Shown in pieces: positions 30,929 to 36,708 of a stretch of 36,708 bases of DNA. The stretch is from a virus. The notes under the pieces are model-generated. The model saw only the letters and a list, made by a program, of their open reading frames with translations, searched no databases and was not told the origin of the DNA. The stretch lies in the IMG/VR virus record IMGVR_UViG_3300020162_003413, positions 1 through 36,708 of that record. One strand, 5' to 3'. A program made the translations under genes and the position numbers. The number at the start of each line of letters is the position of its first letter. Position 1 is the first letter of the stretch.

Positions 30929-32085
30929 TGCGATCCCCCGACGGCCGCCGCGAGGTCCTCGCTGGCCTGCATGGCGAGGATCGTGCGGATGCTGCCGAGG
31001 TGCTGGGCGTAGCGGTCGGACCCGCGAAGGTTGCCGAACTTCGCCAGCAGGTCGAGCCAAGCCTCATAGGCGCTCTGCCGATCGAACACCTCGCCGAGGA
31101 GGATGTCCTCGACGGTGCCGGCCTTGCGCTTCAAGCCGCAGTGGATGCCGGTGAGGGCCAGCTGCTCCTCGCGGACCTCGATCTTCAAGGTCGCCACGGT
31201 CAGGTCGTTGACGAACAGGGCGAGCGAGCAGCCGCCCACCTGGTTGCCCTGCAGGAGCGCGAGCCGGGCCAGCGGGTCGCGGGCGGCGTCGTCCTGATGG
31301 AGCACTGCGCGCTTCTGGCCCGTCGACAGATGGAGGGTGAGTCCTCCTTCGAGGGCCCACGCCCAGTCGTTCTCCTGCGACCGGAACGAGGGCAGGGCCT
31401 CGGCGGAGTGCTGGTAGCCCCACCACGCCCAGGTCAGCGCCTGATGCGCCACGCCGCGCTCCATCTCGCGCGGGCGGGTCCCCTCCCCGTCCTCGGACTC
31501 GTCCGTGCTGACGGTGCCGGTGAGGCCCCGCTCTGCCTGCGGGTCGCGCGCCACCACCTGATCGGCGAGGCTCGGACGGGCGATTGTGATGCCGTCGCGG
31601 CGAAGCACCTTGGCGATGCCGTCGAGCACGGCCGGCTTGTGGGAGCCGACCAGCACCTGGTTCGACCAGAGGTCGAAGGCGACCAGCACGCCCTCGGTGG
31701 TCGGCGGGGTACGGCGACGGAGCTCGAACTCGGCTTCCTCGCGGACCTCGTCGACCTCGGCCTTGCTGAGCTTGCCGCCGGCTTCCATCTCGCGCATGGC
31801 GCAGAGCTGGGCTGTCAGGGTGTGGACGGCGGTCTTCGGGACCTTCTTCGTGTCCACCCGCCAGCAGACGGCCACGATGTTGCCTGCGACGCAGGCCTCG
31901 TGAGACATGGCGGCGGTGACGTCGAGCGGCGCGGCCCAGCCAGCGCTCGCGAGCTGGTCGGACATGACCGGCCGGAAGGCGGTGGTGGCGAGGGCCTCGA
32001 GCAGGACTACCGCCGTCCAGTCGCCCTGCAGCGTCCAGACGGTGAGGCCGTGCCAGTCGGCGCGGAGGGTGGTCGGCGACTTCAC
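30925..32085 (-). CDS. RdgC-like recombination-associated protein
   Basis: The product has 386 residues from the GTG at 32085 (GTGA with the previous stop). The early block FRPVMSDQLASAGWAAPLD, then the charged segment TKKVPKTAVHTLTAQLCAMRE and KAEVDEVREEAEFELRRRTPP, and FDLWSNQVLVGSHKPAVLDGI line up in order with RdgC. RdgC is a ring-shaped DNA-binding protein of beta- and gammaproteobacteria that limits RecA loading. Length fits (RdgC about 300) with an added C-terminal region. In a phage it may restrain host RecA or protect replicating DNA. The family call is from memory of the motif order. Confidence 0.7.
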   Translation of the reverse strand: MKSPTTLRADWHGLTVWTLQGDWTAVVLLEALATTAFRPVMSDQLASAGWAAPLDVTAAMSHEACVAGNIVAVCWRVDTKKVPKTAVHTLTAQLCAMREMEAGGKLSKAEVDEVREEAEFELRRRTPPTTEGVLVAFDLWSNQVLVGSHKPAVLDGIAKVLRRDGITIARPSLADQVVARDPQAERGLTGTVSTDESEDGEGTRPREMERGVAHQALTWAWWGYQHSAEALPSFRSQENDWAWALEGGLTLHLSTGQKRAVLHQDDAARDPLARLALLQGNQVGGCSLALFVNDLTVATLKIEVREEQLALTGIHCGLKRKAGTVEDILLGEVFDRQSAYEAWLDLLAKFGNLRGSDRYAQHLGSIRTILAMQASEDLAAAVGGSQ

Positions 32086-32540
32086 GCGGACCGCCGGCGG
32101 TTGGTGACGGCCTGCAGGGCCCGGCGCAGCTGGGCTTCGGCCTGAGCTGCCTGCATCTCGAGCCCTTCGACTTCCTCTTCGGTCAGCTGCCCATCGGTGA
32201 GGGCCTCCTCGAGGGAGGCGGAGAACCCGGCCATGGTGGCCGTCGCGCGGACGCTGGCCGACCGGGCGGTCGTCAGGAGCACCGCAGCAGCGGGGGCCTC
32301 GTGGCGGGCCATGAGCGGGGCGTACACGGCGGCGGCGCCGAAGCGGGAGGCCAGCCGGTCCAGCTCGGCGAGGCCGACTTCGCGGGAGCCGGAGCGCCAG
32401 CGACACACGAGGCTGGCGTCAACGCCGGCGACGTCCGCGAGCTCGCGGTCGGTGGGCATGCGGCGGCTGGCGGCCATCTCGGCGGCTTTGCAGGCGTCGA
32501 GGATGCGGCCCTGCAGGTCGGACAGATGGGCTTTCGTCAT
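32082..32540 (-). CDS. HTH regulator at the head of the leftward operon
   Basis: The product has 152 residues. Residues about 28-60 (PTDRELADVAGVDASLVCRWRSGSREVGLAELDRLASRFG) are a Cro/CII-type helix-turn-helix. The rest is helical and acidic with a basic end (TNRRRSA). It is the first gene of the long leftward operon and faces away from the small membrane protein gene at 32756. It could act like lambda CII or Cro to control the operon or the lysis decision. The ATG at 32540 has only a weak ribosome site. Confidence 0.7.
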   Translation of the reverse strand: MTKAHLSDLQGRILDACKAAEMAASRRMPTDRELADVAGVDASLVCRWRSGSREVGLAELDRLASRFGAAAVYAPLMARHEAPAAAVLLTTARSASVRATATMAGFSASLEEALTDGQLTEEEVEGLEMQAAQAEAQLRRALQAVTNRRRSA

Positions 32541-32755
32541 GGCGGGGTTTCCGAGGGGTCAAGGGGGGAGGCTGGTAGTTGTCGGGGGCCCGGGCGAAGC
32601 TGTAGCTATGGACTCAGACCTGTTTCGCTGCTGCCGGGAAACCCATCCCCCTGCCGCCCCACAAGGAGGTTGGTTGGGCGGCGACAGGAGGCTGGGCGGA
32701 GTCGTGGTAGGCTGGGGATTCGCGCCGACTTCAACCCACGGCGCTGGAGGGATTC
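32541..32755. promoter_or_regulatory. Divergent intergenic region ahead of the leftward operon
   Basis: These 215 bases separate the start of the leftward lytic operon from a rightward small gene, so they should hold divergent promoters. A TTGTCG / TAGCTA pair (32579, 32603; 18-bp gap) is a weak candidate for the rightward one. A GCGCCG/CGGCGC inverted repeat lies near 32731-32753. No gene is supported here. Confidence 0.4.
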
Positions 32756-32923
32756 ATGGCGAACGAGCAGCGAGTGATCGTGACCGACATCAACTTGACC
32801 GTGGACGGCTGGCTCAAGGTTCTGTGGAAGCTCGCCATGGCGCAGTTCGCGCTCGCGGTCATTGCCGCGGTGGTCTTCGGCATCCCGATGCTGATGCTGA
32901 ACGCGATGTTCGGCGGCAAGTAG
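32756..32923 (+). CDS. Small membrane protein of the lysogeny region
   Basis: The product has 55 residues (MANEQRVIVTDINLT...). A strong ribosome site GGAGGG lies 6 bp before the ATG. Residues about 20-50 contain a long hydrophobic stretch (MAQFALAVIAAVVFGIPMLML) that spans the membrane. It ends 8 bp before the stop of the convergent repressor gene. Small membrane proteins in this position are often superinfection-exclusion factors made by the lysogen, but there is no direct evidence. Confidence 0.7.
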   Translation: MANEQRVIVTDINLTVDGWLKVLWKLAMAQFALAVIAAVVFGIPMLMLNAMFGGK

Positions 32924-32931
32924 CTCCACGC

Positions 32932-33171
32932 TCAGACCGCCTGCGAGAGGTCGATGCCGGCCTCGGCAGGAAGCGCAACCGCCTGCCCCAGCTCGGTGGC
33001 GTTGAGGTTGAGAACGCGCGCCAGCCCAGGCAGTTGACCGAGGCGAGGGGTGCGGGTGCCGCCCTCCCAGCAGGTGTACGTCGAGGCATCCACGCCGACA
33101 GCTTCGGCGACGACCGCCTGCGTGAGCCCGAGGTCCTTCCGGGCTCGAGAGAGAAGCGAGGAGAGTGACAT
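32932..33171 (-). CDS. XRE-family repressor (leftward)
   Basis: The product has 79 residues. A complete Cro/CI HTH occupies residues 8-62 (ARKDLGLTQAVVAEAVGVDASTYTCWEGG...LARVLNLNATEL). There is no dimerisation or cleavage domain, so it resembles Cro more than LexA-type repressors. It is transcribed leftward from the 51-bp operator region shared with the gene at 33223. The leader is very short and lacks a good ribosome site (a TAAGGT box at 33183-33188 would start the RNA about 5 nt before the ATG), so it may be leaderless, as is lambda cI from PRM. Confidence 0.78.
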   Translation of the reverse strand: MSLSSLLSRARKDLGLTQAVVAEAVGVDASTYTCWEGGTRTPRLGQLPGLARVLNLNATELGQAVALPAEAGIDLSQAV

Positions 33172-33222
33172 GCCGCAACGTTACCTTACGCAACATTCGC
33201 GCGCAAGGGGCATCTGAGCAAG
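33172..33222. promoter_or_regulatory. Divergent repressor promoter / operator region
   Basis: Two direct copies, GCAACGTT (33175-33182) and GCAACATT (33190-33197), lie 15 bp apart between the divergent XRE genes. The same GCAAC(G/A) motif recurs at 33948-34073 in front of the rightward operon, which suggests one regulator binds both. A TAAGGT -10-like box overlaps this region on the minus strand. Confidence 0.6.
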
Positions 33223-33681
33223 ATGGACTCCATGCTCGACGATCTTCCCCGCACCCTGAAGGCGCTTCGACTCGCCACGGGCCGCACGCAGGCTCAGCTT
33301 GGTGAGGCCATCGGCTGCAAGCCCTCAACGATGACGCTGATCGAGCAGGGCAGGCGCAACCCGTCGCTGTCCGTTCTCAAGTCCTGGGTAAGCGAGTGTG
33401 GCGGCGACATTTCGATCGCCGCTCAGGACGGAAAGTCGCTGACACTCTCGCCGGAGCTACAATCGCTTCAGCGGAACCTGAGCGCCCTCTCGCCGGAGCA
33501 GGCTGCGCCCGTCGTTGAGGCCGCCCTCGCGCTCTCCTATCTCGCGGCCCTCAACGTCCAGCGAGCGAACCGCCATGCCCGATTCCTCCGTGAGGAGGCG
33601 AATGAGGCTCGAGCCACTATCGCAGAGGCTGAGGCGCGGGTGTTCGGGACTGCCGCTGAGCGGCGGAAGTCCCCAGCTTAG
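33223..33681 (+). CDS. XRE-family regulator (rightward)
   Basis: The product has 152 residues. The HTH occupies about residues 10-60 (LKALRLATGRTQAQLGEAIGCKPSTMTLIEQGRRNPSLSVLKSW). It is followed by a segment with strands (GGDISIAAQDGKSLTL) and a long C-terminal helix (NRHARFLREEANEARATIAEAEARV), likely for oligomerisation. It faces the gene at 33171 across a 51-bp operator region, the classic paired-regulator arrangement. A second ATG at 33232 is possible. Its 3' end overlaps the convergent gene at 33617 by 65 bp. Confidence 0.78.
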   Translation: MDSMLDDLPRTLKALRLATGRTQAQLGEAIGCKPSTMTLIEQGRRNPSLSVLKSWVSECGGDISIAAQDGKSLTLSPELQSLQRNLSALSPEQAAPVVEAALALSYLAALNVQRANRHARFLREEANEARATIAEAEARVFGTAAERRKSPA

Positions 33682-33865
33682 CACGGAGTCTGCGAAGCTC
33701 CTCGGTCAGAAAAAGCGCAGTAGGGTCGCCGCAAAGCGTACCGAGACGAAGGACGGAACGAACCTCCTCCTCGAACGCGACGCGGACGCCATCGCTCAGA
33801 TCGTCGACCCCGTGGTCGTTGAGTCGGGCAATGCGTGCGGCGCCGAGGGAAATGATGTCGGCCAT
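33617..33865 (-). CDS. Small protein convergent with the repressor gene
   Basis: The product has 82 residues (MADIISLGAARIARLNDHG...). AGGAG 5 bp before the ATG at 33865 is one of the best ribosome sites in this region, which supports it as real. It is helical (FEEEVRSVLRLGTLCGD, FLTEELRRLRAKLG) with a short Gln/Pro/Arg tail. Its 3' end overlaps the rightward XRE gene tail to tail by 65 bp, so the two RNAs are complementary there. Function unknown; a regulatory role is plausible from place. Confidence 0.6.
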   Translation of the reverse strand: MADIISLGAARIARLNDHGVDDLSDGVRVAFEEEVRSVLRLGTLCGDPTALFLTEELRRLRAKLGTSAAQRQSRTPAPQPLR

Positions 33866-34090
33866 GATGCTCCTGGGGTGGCGCCGGGAACGTATCGCCT
33901 GAACAGGCGCGCAGGTGCCATCAGATGGTCTGATTGGAAGTGATGGCCAGCAACGGCGATCGTTGCTGTTGACGCGTCACGCAAAAAGATTCGGTGTAGT
34001 CCGGGCTACTAAAGTGACGGCACGTAATGTTGCTCGTTGCAACGACGACCGACGTTGCATAGAGTCACGTTGTCACCCCGAGCCGCCCCG
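33866..34090. promoter_or_regulatory. Operator-promoter region of the rightward early operon
   Basis: This 225-bp stretch has lower GC and no gene. It holds a perfect inverted repeat with arms CAGCAACG and CGTTGCTG separated by 5 bp (33948-33968), directly abutting TTGACG (33969). A palindrome CGTTGCAACG lies at 34035-34044, with further CGTTGC copies at 34053 and AATGTTGC at 34026. Other inverted repeats are ATCAGA/TCTGAT (33920-33934) and GTAG/CTAC (33996-34009). A TTGCAA / CATAGA box pair (34037, 34058) could be the promoter of the gene at 34091. Confidence 0.65.
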
Positions 34091-34387
34091 ATGCCCGCCC
34101 CCCTCCCCCCGAACTTCTCACCCCGCGGCGATGATGCGCCCGCCTCGCGGTGCGTGGTGGCGCCGCACCTGTCGTTCGACATTGCCGAGGCTGCGGACCG
34201 CCGGTTTGCCGAGTCCGCACTGGACGCCGTTCGGTGGCGGTTCGCTGCTGACGAGGCTCACCTCGCGCTCGTGATGGCCAAGCGTTCCGAGGCCGAGCGC
34301 ATCGCCCGCCGTCTCGCCGACGAGCTGGCCCGCCGTTGCGCCACCGAGGCCGAGATCACCACCATCGTCCAGGAAGCCACCCGATGA
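34091..34387 (+). CDS. First gene of the rightward operon, small helical protein
   Basis: The product has 98 residues. The N-terminus is Pro-rich (MPAPLPPNFSPRGDD). From about residue 28 it is helical and rich in Ala, Arg and Glu (FDIAEAADRRFAESALDAVRW, AKRSEAERIARRLADELARR). No ribosome site is obvious; translation starts soon after the putative promoter, so the leader is short. It is coupled by ATGA to the next gene. Not recognised. As first early gene it may be a regulator or host-takeover protein. Confidence 0.65.
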   Translation: MPAPLPPNFSPRGDDAPASRCVVAPHLSFDIAEAADRRFAESALDAVRWRFAADEAHLALVMAKRSEAERIARRLADELARRCATEAEITTIVQEATR

Positions 34388-34536
34388 ACCGCACCTCTGA
34401 CCTCGTGCTGGGCGCCCTGCTCGGCGGGCTCGCCATCGCCGGAATCGTGCTCGCCTGGTGCGAGCCCGAGCCGAAGTCGCCGCCCGACTCCATCCTCGCC
34501 AGCGACTACGTGACGACCCTCGGGGCCCGGCCGTGA
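34384..34536 (+). CDS. Small membrane protein
   Basis: The product has 50 residues. Residues 7-25 (LVLGALLGGLAIAGIVLAW) form one transmembrane helix, followed by a Pro/Ser/Asp-rich tail outside it. The ATG overlaps the previous stop (ATGA) and the stop overlaps the next GTG (GTGA), which supports it as a real operon member. Function unknown. Confidence 0.65.
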   Translation: MNRTSDLVLGALLGGLAIAGIVLAWCEPEPKSPPDSILASDYVTTLGARP

Positions 34537-34910
34537 CGCCCCCCGCAGACAACCGGCGCCGTCGCGCGGCCATCTTCCTGCGTCGCCACGGTCGCGCCCA
34601 GATGGCGGCCGTCGTCGCTGCCTTCGAGGCCGGCGACAGCTCGGCGGAGGTCGCCCGCAAGTTCCGCATCTCCCGCCAGAACGCCTGGCTGTGGCGCGGG
34701 CTGCTCATGGACGACGACCCGCCGCCGCCCCGCCGCTGCCCCGAGGTCGCCTCCCTGCTCTCGGGCGAGAGGTCGCCGGCCGTCGAGCTGGTGAGCGTGG
34801 ACGAGCCAGCCGAGCCCCAGCCGCCCGTCGTCAGCGCTCGCCAGATGCGCTCGATCGGTCGCATCGTGCTCTCGGCGCTCCAGCGCCTGCTGCGCCTGGT
34901 GCTGCGATGA
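34533..34910 (+). CDS. Small HTH DNA-binding protein
   Basis: The product has 125 residues from the GTG at 34533 (GTGA with the previous stop). Residues about 25-58 (VVAAFEAGDSSAEVARKFRISRQNAWLWRGLL) form a homeodomain-like helix-turn-helix similar to those of transposase and resolvase N-termini. A Pro/Glu linker follows, then an Arg/Leu-rich amphipathic helix at the end (SIGRIVLSALQRLLRLVLR) that may bind DNA or membrane. It probably acts as an early regulator. The family is not certain. Confidence 0.65.
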   Translation: MTPPADNRRRRAAIFLRRHGRAQMAAVVAAFEAGDSSAEVARKFRISRQNAWLWRGLLMDDDPPPPRRCPEVASLLSGERSPAVELVSVDEPAEPQPPVVSARQMRSIGRIVLSALQRLLRLVLR

Positions 34911-35803
34911 CCCCGCAGGGCGAGCCCCGCGGCATCCCTCGGGACCGGCCCGCGCGCCTCCCCATCGGCGCGGCGCTCTCCATCGGCCGCAAGGGCCCGA
35001 ACGGCGCGCCCATCGACAAGGACCGCTTCTTCATCGTGCGACCCGTCGCCGATGCGCGCGGCAAGGACGGCCGGCGCGACCCGCACCCGCTGTACACCAC
35101 CTTCAACCAGCTGGCGCCCGAGGGCCCGGCCGCGAAGGCCCACAACGAGATGCGCGCCACCGTCCGCGGGGTGCTGGTTCACGCCGACCACCTCGACGCG
35201 TGGACCGAGAGCCTCGTGGCCGACAAGATTCAGGGCCACCTTCACCCGACCGGCGGCCCGTCCTGCAAGGGAGATGGCACCCGGGCGATGCGGTGGAGCA
35301 CCGAGATCGGCGACTACGGGCACCTGCCCTGCCCCGATACGAAGTGCCGGTTCCGCCAGCCCACGCAGGGCCAGAATGGTCGGCCCCAGCGTCCGGCGTG
35401 CCACCCGCACGCGAAGCTGATCTTCCAGCTGCGGATGAAGTCGGCGAGCCTGCTCTGCAAGTTCACCTCCAACGCCTGGGAGACCTCGGAGAGCATCAAG
35501 GGCTTCTTCGACTTCATCCACCAGCAGGCCGCGCTGATGGGCGTCGACCACGTGAACCACTACGGCCTGCCGTTCGCGCTGACGCTGGCGCAGCGCACCG
35601 GGCAGGGCTCCCGCTACTCCGTGGTGCACATGTCGCCGGACTTCGGCGAGGACCGCACGCTGCAGGAGTGGCTCGGCTCGCAGAGCGCCGCCCGCCGCCA
35701 GCTCGCCGCCGAGGTTGGCCTGCTCCAGCTGGGCACCGCGGCCACGCTCGACGACGACGCGGACGATGTGCCCGGCGACCTCGCATCCCTCGGCGTGGCC
35801 TGA
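34907..35803 (+). CDS. Recombination-directionality-factor-like zinc-binding protein
   Basis: The product has 298 residues. The order of blocks matches the phage Gp3-like / RDF-like family as I recall it: an N-terminal GRKGPNGAPIDKDRFFIV, then GPSCKGDGTRAMRW, a Cys cluster LPCPDTKCRF...PACHPHAKLIFQL (likely zinc), and TSNAWETSESIKGFFDFI. Family members are DNA-binding and often lie beside recombination nucleases. Here the next gene encodes such a nuclease, overlapping by TGATG. The family name comes from a few members that redirect serine integrases; this phage has a tyrosine integrase, so the role is more likely in recombination or ssDNA handling. Confidence 0.6.
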   Translation: MTPQGEPRGIPRDRPARLPIGAALSIGRKGPNGAPIDKDRFFIVRPVADARGKDGRRDPHPLYTTFNQLAPEGPAAKAHNEMRATVRGVLVHADHLDAWTESLVADKIQGHLHPTGGPSCKGDGTRAMRWSTEIGDYGHLPCPDTKCRFRQPTQGQNGRPQRPACHPHAKLIFQLRMKSASLLCKFTSNAWETSESIKGFFDFIHQQAALMGVDHVNHYGLPFALTLAQRTGQGSRYSVVHMSPDFGEDRTLQEWLGSQSAARRQLAAEVGLLQLGTAATLDDDADDVPGDLASLGVA

Positions 35804-36708
35804 TGCCCTCCGTTGGCCATCGCTCGACCAGCCTCCGCTACCTCGAGGACCACTGTCCGCGGGCGCTCGACCACTACGAGGCCGGCGCGCCCTACGACCG
35901 CGACGTCTTCCAGGTGGGCGTGGCCGCACATGCGGTGATCGAAATGGTCGGCAAGCACCCCGATCGCCCTCGCGAAGATCTAGCCCAGCAGGTGGCGGTG
36001 GCGCTGTGCACCGAGGGCCGCAGCTTCGAGGGCGAGCCCGAAGGCCCCCTCCGCCCGCAGCACGCGGTGGCCGGTCGCGACATCGCGCTCCGCTTCCTCG
36101 CCGCGCACGAGCTGAGCCCCAGCGCCATGTTCGAGCATGGCCTCGCGGTCGACCGGGAGTGGAAGCCGGTGCCGTACGACTCCGCCCAGGTCTACTACCG
36201 CGCCGCGATCGACATGCTCGAGGTGGTCGAGGACACCGACGAGGACGGGTACACCACCACCACGATCGTATCCACCGACTGGAAGTCGGCGTGGCCCACC
36301 TCGGCCGACGAGCTCGACACGCTGCAGCTCCACGGCCAGACGGCGCTCGCGCTCGCCCACTACCCCGAGGCGACCATCCTCCGCCGGCGGGCGGCGAACC
36401 TCCGCACGCTGGCCATCTTCGAGGCCGACGTATTCCTCGACGACGACGGACTGGCAACGGTCGGCAAGTGGCGCAAGGACATCGACCTGCTCATCGCCGT
36501 GGCCGAGCACCGCGGCGAGGACGGCCGCCGCCCGGCCCGCCCTGGTGCGAGCTGCATCGGCTGCCCGTTCCTCAGTCGCTGCGAGGCGGCTCGCGCGTGG
36601 CTGCGGGGCAGCCTCATCGACGGCTCCCCGGTTGCGCTGGCTACCCGGCTTGCGGTGGCCGACGCGGTCCGCAAGGAGCTCTGGGAGCAGGTGAAGGCCG
36701 TGGCCGGC
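35803..36708 (+). CDS. Cas4/RecB-type PD-(D/E)XK nuclease (3' end cut by window)
   Basis: 302 codons are open to the window edge. The N-terminus SLRYLEDHCPRALDHYEAG...GVAAHAVIE matches the 'S-x-L...C-P' and 'G-x-x-x-H' opening of RecB/AddB/Cas4-type nucleases. Further on, YYRAAIDMLEVVED and TIVSTDWKSAW fit the catalytic D...(D/E)xK core (Lys in DWKS), followed by the Q-x-x-x-YA-like LHGQTALALAHYP. The C-terminal cysteines CIGCPFLSRC resemble the iron-sulfur cluster ligands of Cas4 and AddB, with the upstream Cys of HCPRA as a likely fourth. It probably resects or cuts DNA ends. The 1-354 frame at the other end likely completes it. Confidence 0.8.
   Translation, partial: MPSVGHRSTSLRYLEDHCPRALDHYEAGAPYDRDVFQVGVAAHAVIEMVGKHPDRPREDLAQQVAVALCTEGRSFEGEPEGPLRPQHAVAGRDIALRFLAAHELSPSAMFEHGLAVDREWKPVPYDSAQVYYRAAIDMLEVVEDTDEDGYTTTTIVSTDWKSAWPTSADELDTLQLHGQTALALAHYPEATILRRRAANLRTLAIFEADVFLDDDGLATVGKWRKDIDLLIAVAEHRGEDGRRPARPGASCIGCPFLSRCEAARAWLRGSLIDGSPVALATRLAVADAVRKELWEQVKAVAG

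Noticed and set aside
32609-32755. Possible small ORF beginning MDSDLFRCC
   Set aside because: There is no ribosome site, the frame runs on into the shadow of the next genes, and composition is poor.
34118-36457. 779-codon open frame on the minus strand
   Set aside because: It is antisense to five coupled rightward genes, including the Cas4-like nuclease, and the translation is almost only Arg, Gly, Ala and Pro.

Overview
The window reads as one tailed-phage genome: a temperate siphovirus, very GC-rich (about two thirds G+C by eye), with GTG starts and translationally coupled genes (ATGA, GTGA or TGATG junctions) almost everywhere. It may be the complete circular genome. The open frame that runs off the right end (35803-36708) is in phase with the one entering at base 1 (1-354), and together they make one plausible PD-(D/E)XK nuclease. 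The host cannot be named. An RdgC-like protein and the base composition point weakly to a GC-rich Gram-negative bacterium. No tRNA, rRNA, CRISPR array or insertion sequence was seen.

Layout. (1) A rightward early operon starts at 34091, crosses the window ends and runs to 6587. It encodes small HTH and membrane proteins, a zinc-binding protein like the recombination-directionality-factor family, a Cas4/RecB-type nuclease, a coiled-coil protein, an SbcC/Rad50-like ATPase with a zinc hook, a DnaQ-type exonuclease, several small unknown proteins, an excisionase-like HTH protein and a tyrosine integrase. (2) A non-coding stretch after the integrase (6588-6854) carries repeated GTACCG sites and is the likely attP region. 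(3) A long leftward operon runs from 32540 down to 7082. In order of transcription it holds an HTH regulator, RdgC-like protein, RusA-like resolvase, SF2 helicase, replication initiator with iterons inside its gene, helicase-loader-like protein, zinc protein, sigma-region-2-like protein, small and large terminase, portal, scaffold, major capsid, connectors, tail tube, tail chaperones G/GT with a programmed -1 frameshift, tape measure, tail-tip proteins, tail fibre, holin and a putative lysis enzyme. (4) The control region (32541-34090) holds two divergent XRE-type repressors and operator-like copies of a CGTTGC/GCAACG motif at both the repressor promoters and the rightward promoter.

How it works together. 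The repressors sit between the two lytic operons and probably choose between lysogeny and lysis. The rightward operon supplies recombination and integration functions. The leftward operon supplies replication, then packaging, virion assembly and lysis. A small sigma-like protein just ahead of the terminase genes could switch on late transcription.

Most notable points: an 11-bp iteron array (4 + 5 copies) inside the initiator gene; a complete frameshift cassette (SD-like stimulator, slip site, 8-bp GC hairpin); two gene pairs in which a canonical ATGA stop/start overlap has become ATGC or ATGG, so the upstream frame reads through into the downstream gene; an SbcC-like ATPase coupled to a DnaQ exonuclease rather than an Mre11 nuclease; and structured repeats in the capsid mRNA leader. 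No spanin and no capsid protease were recognised.
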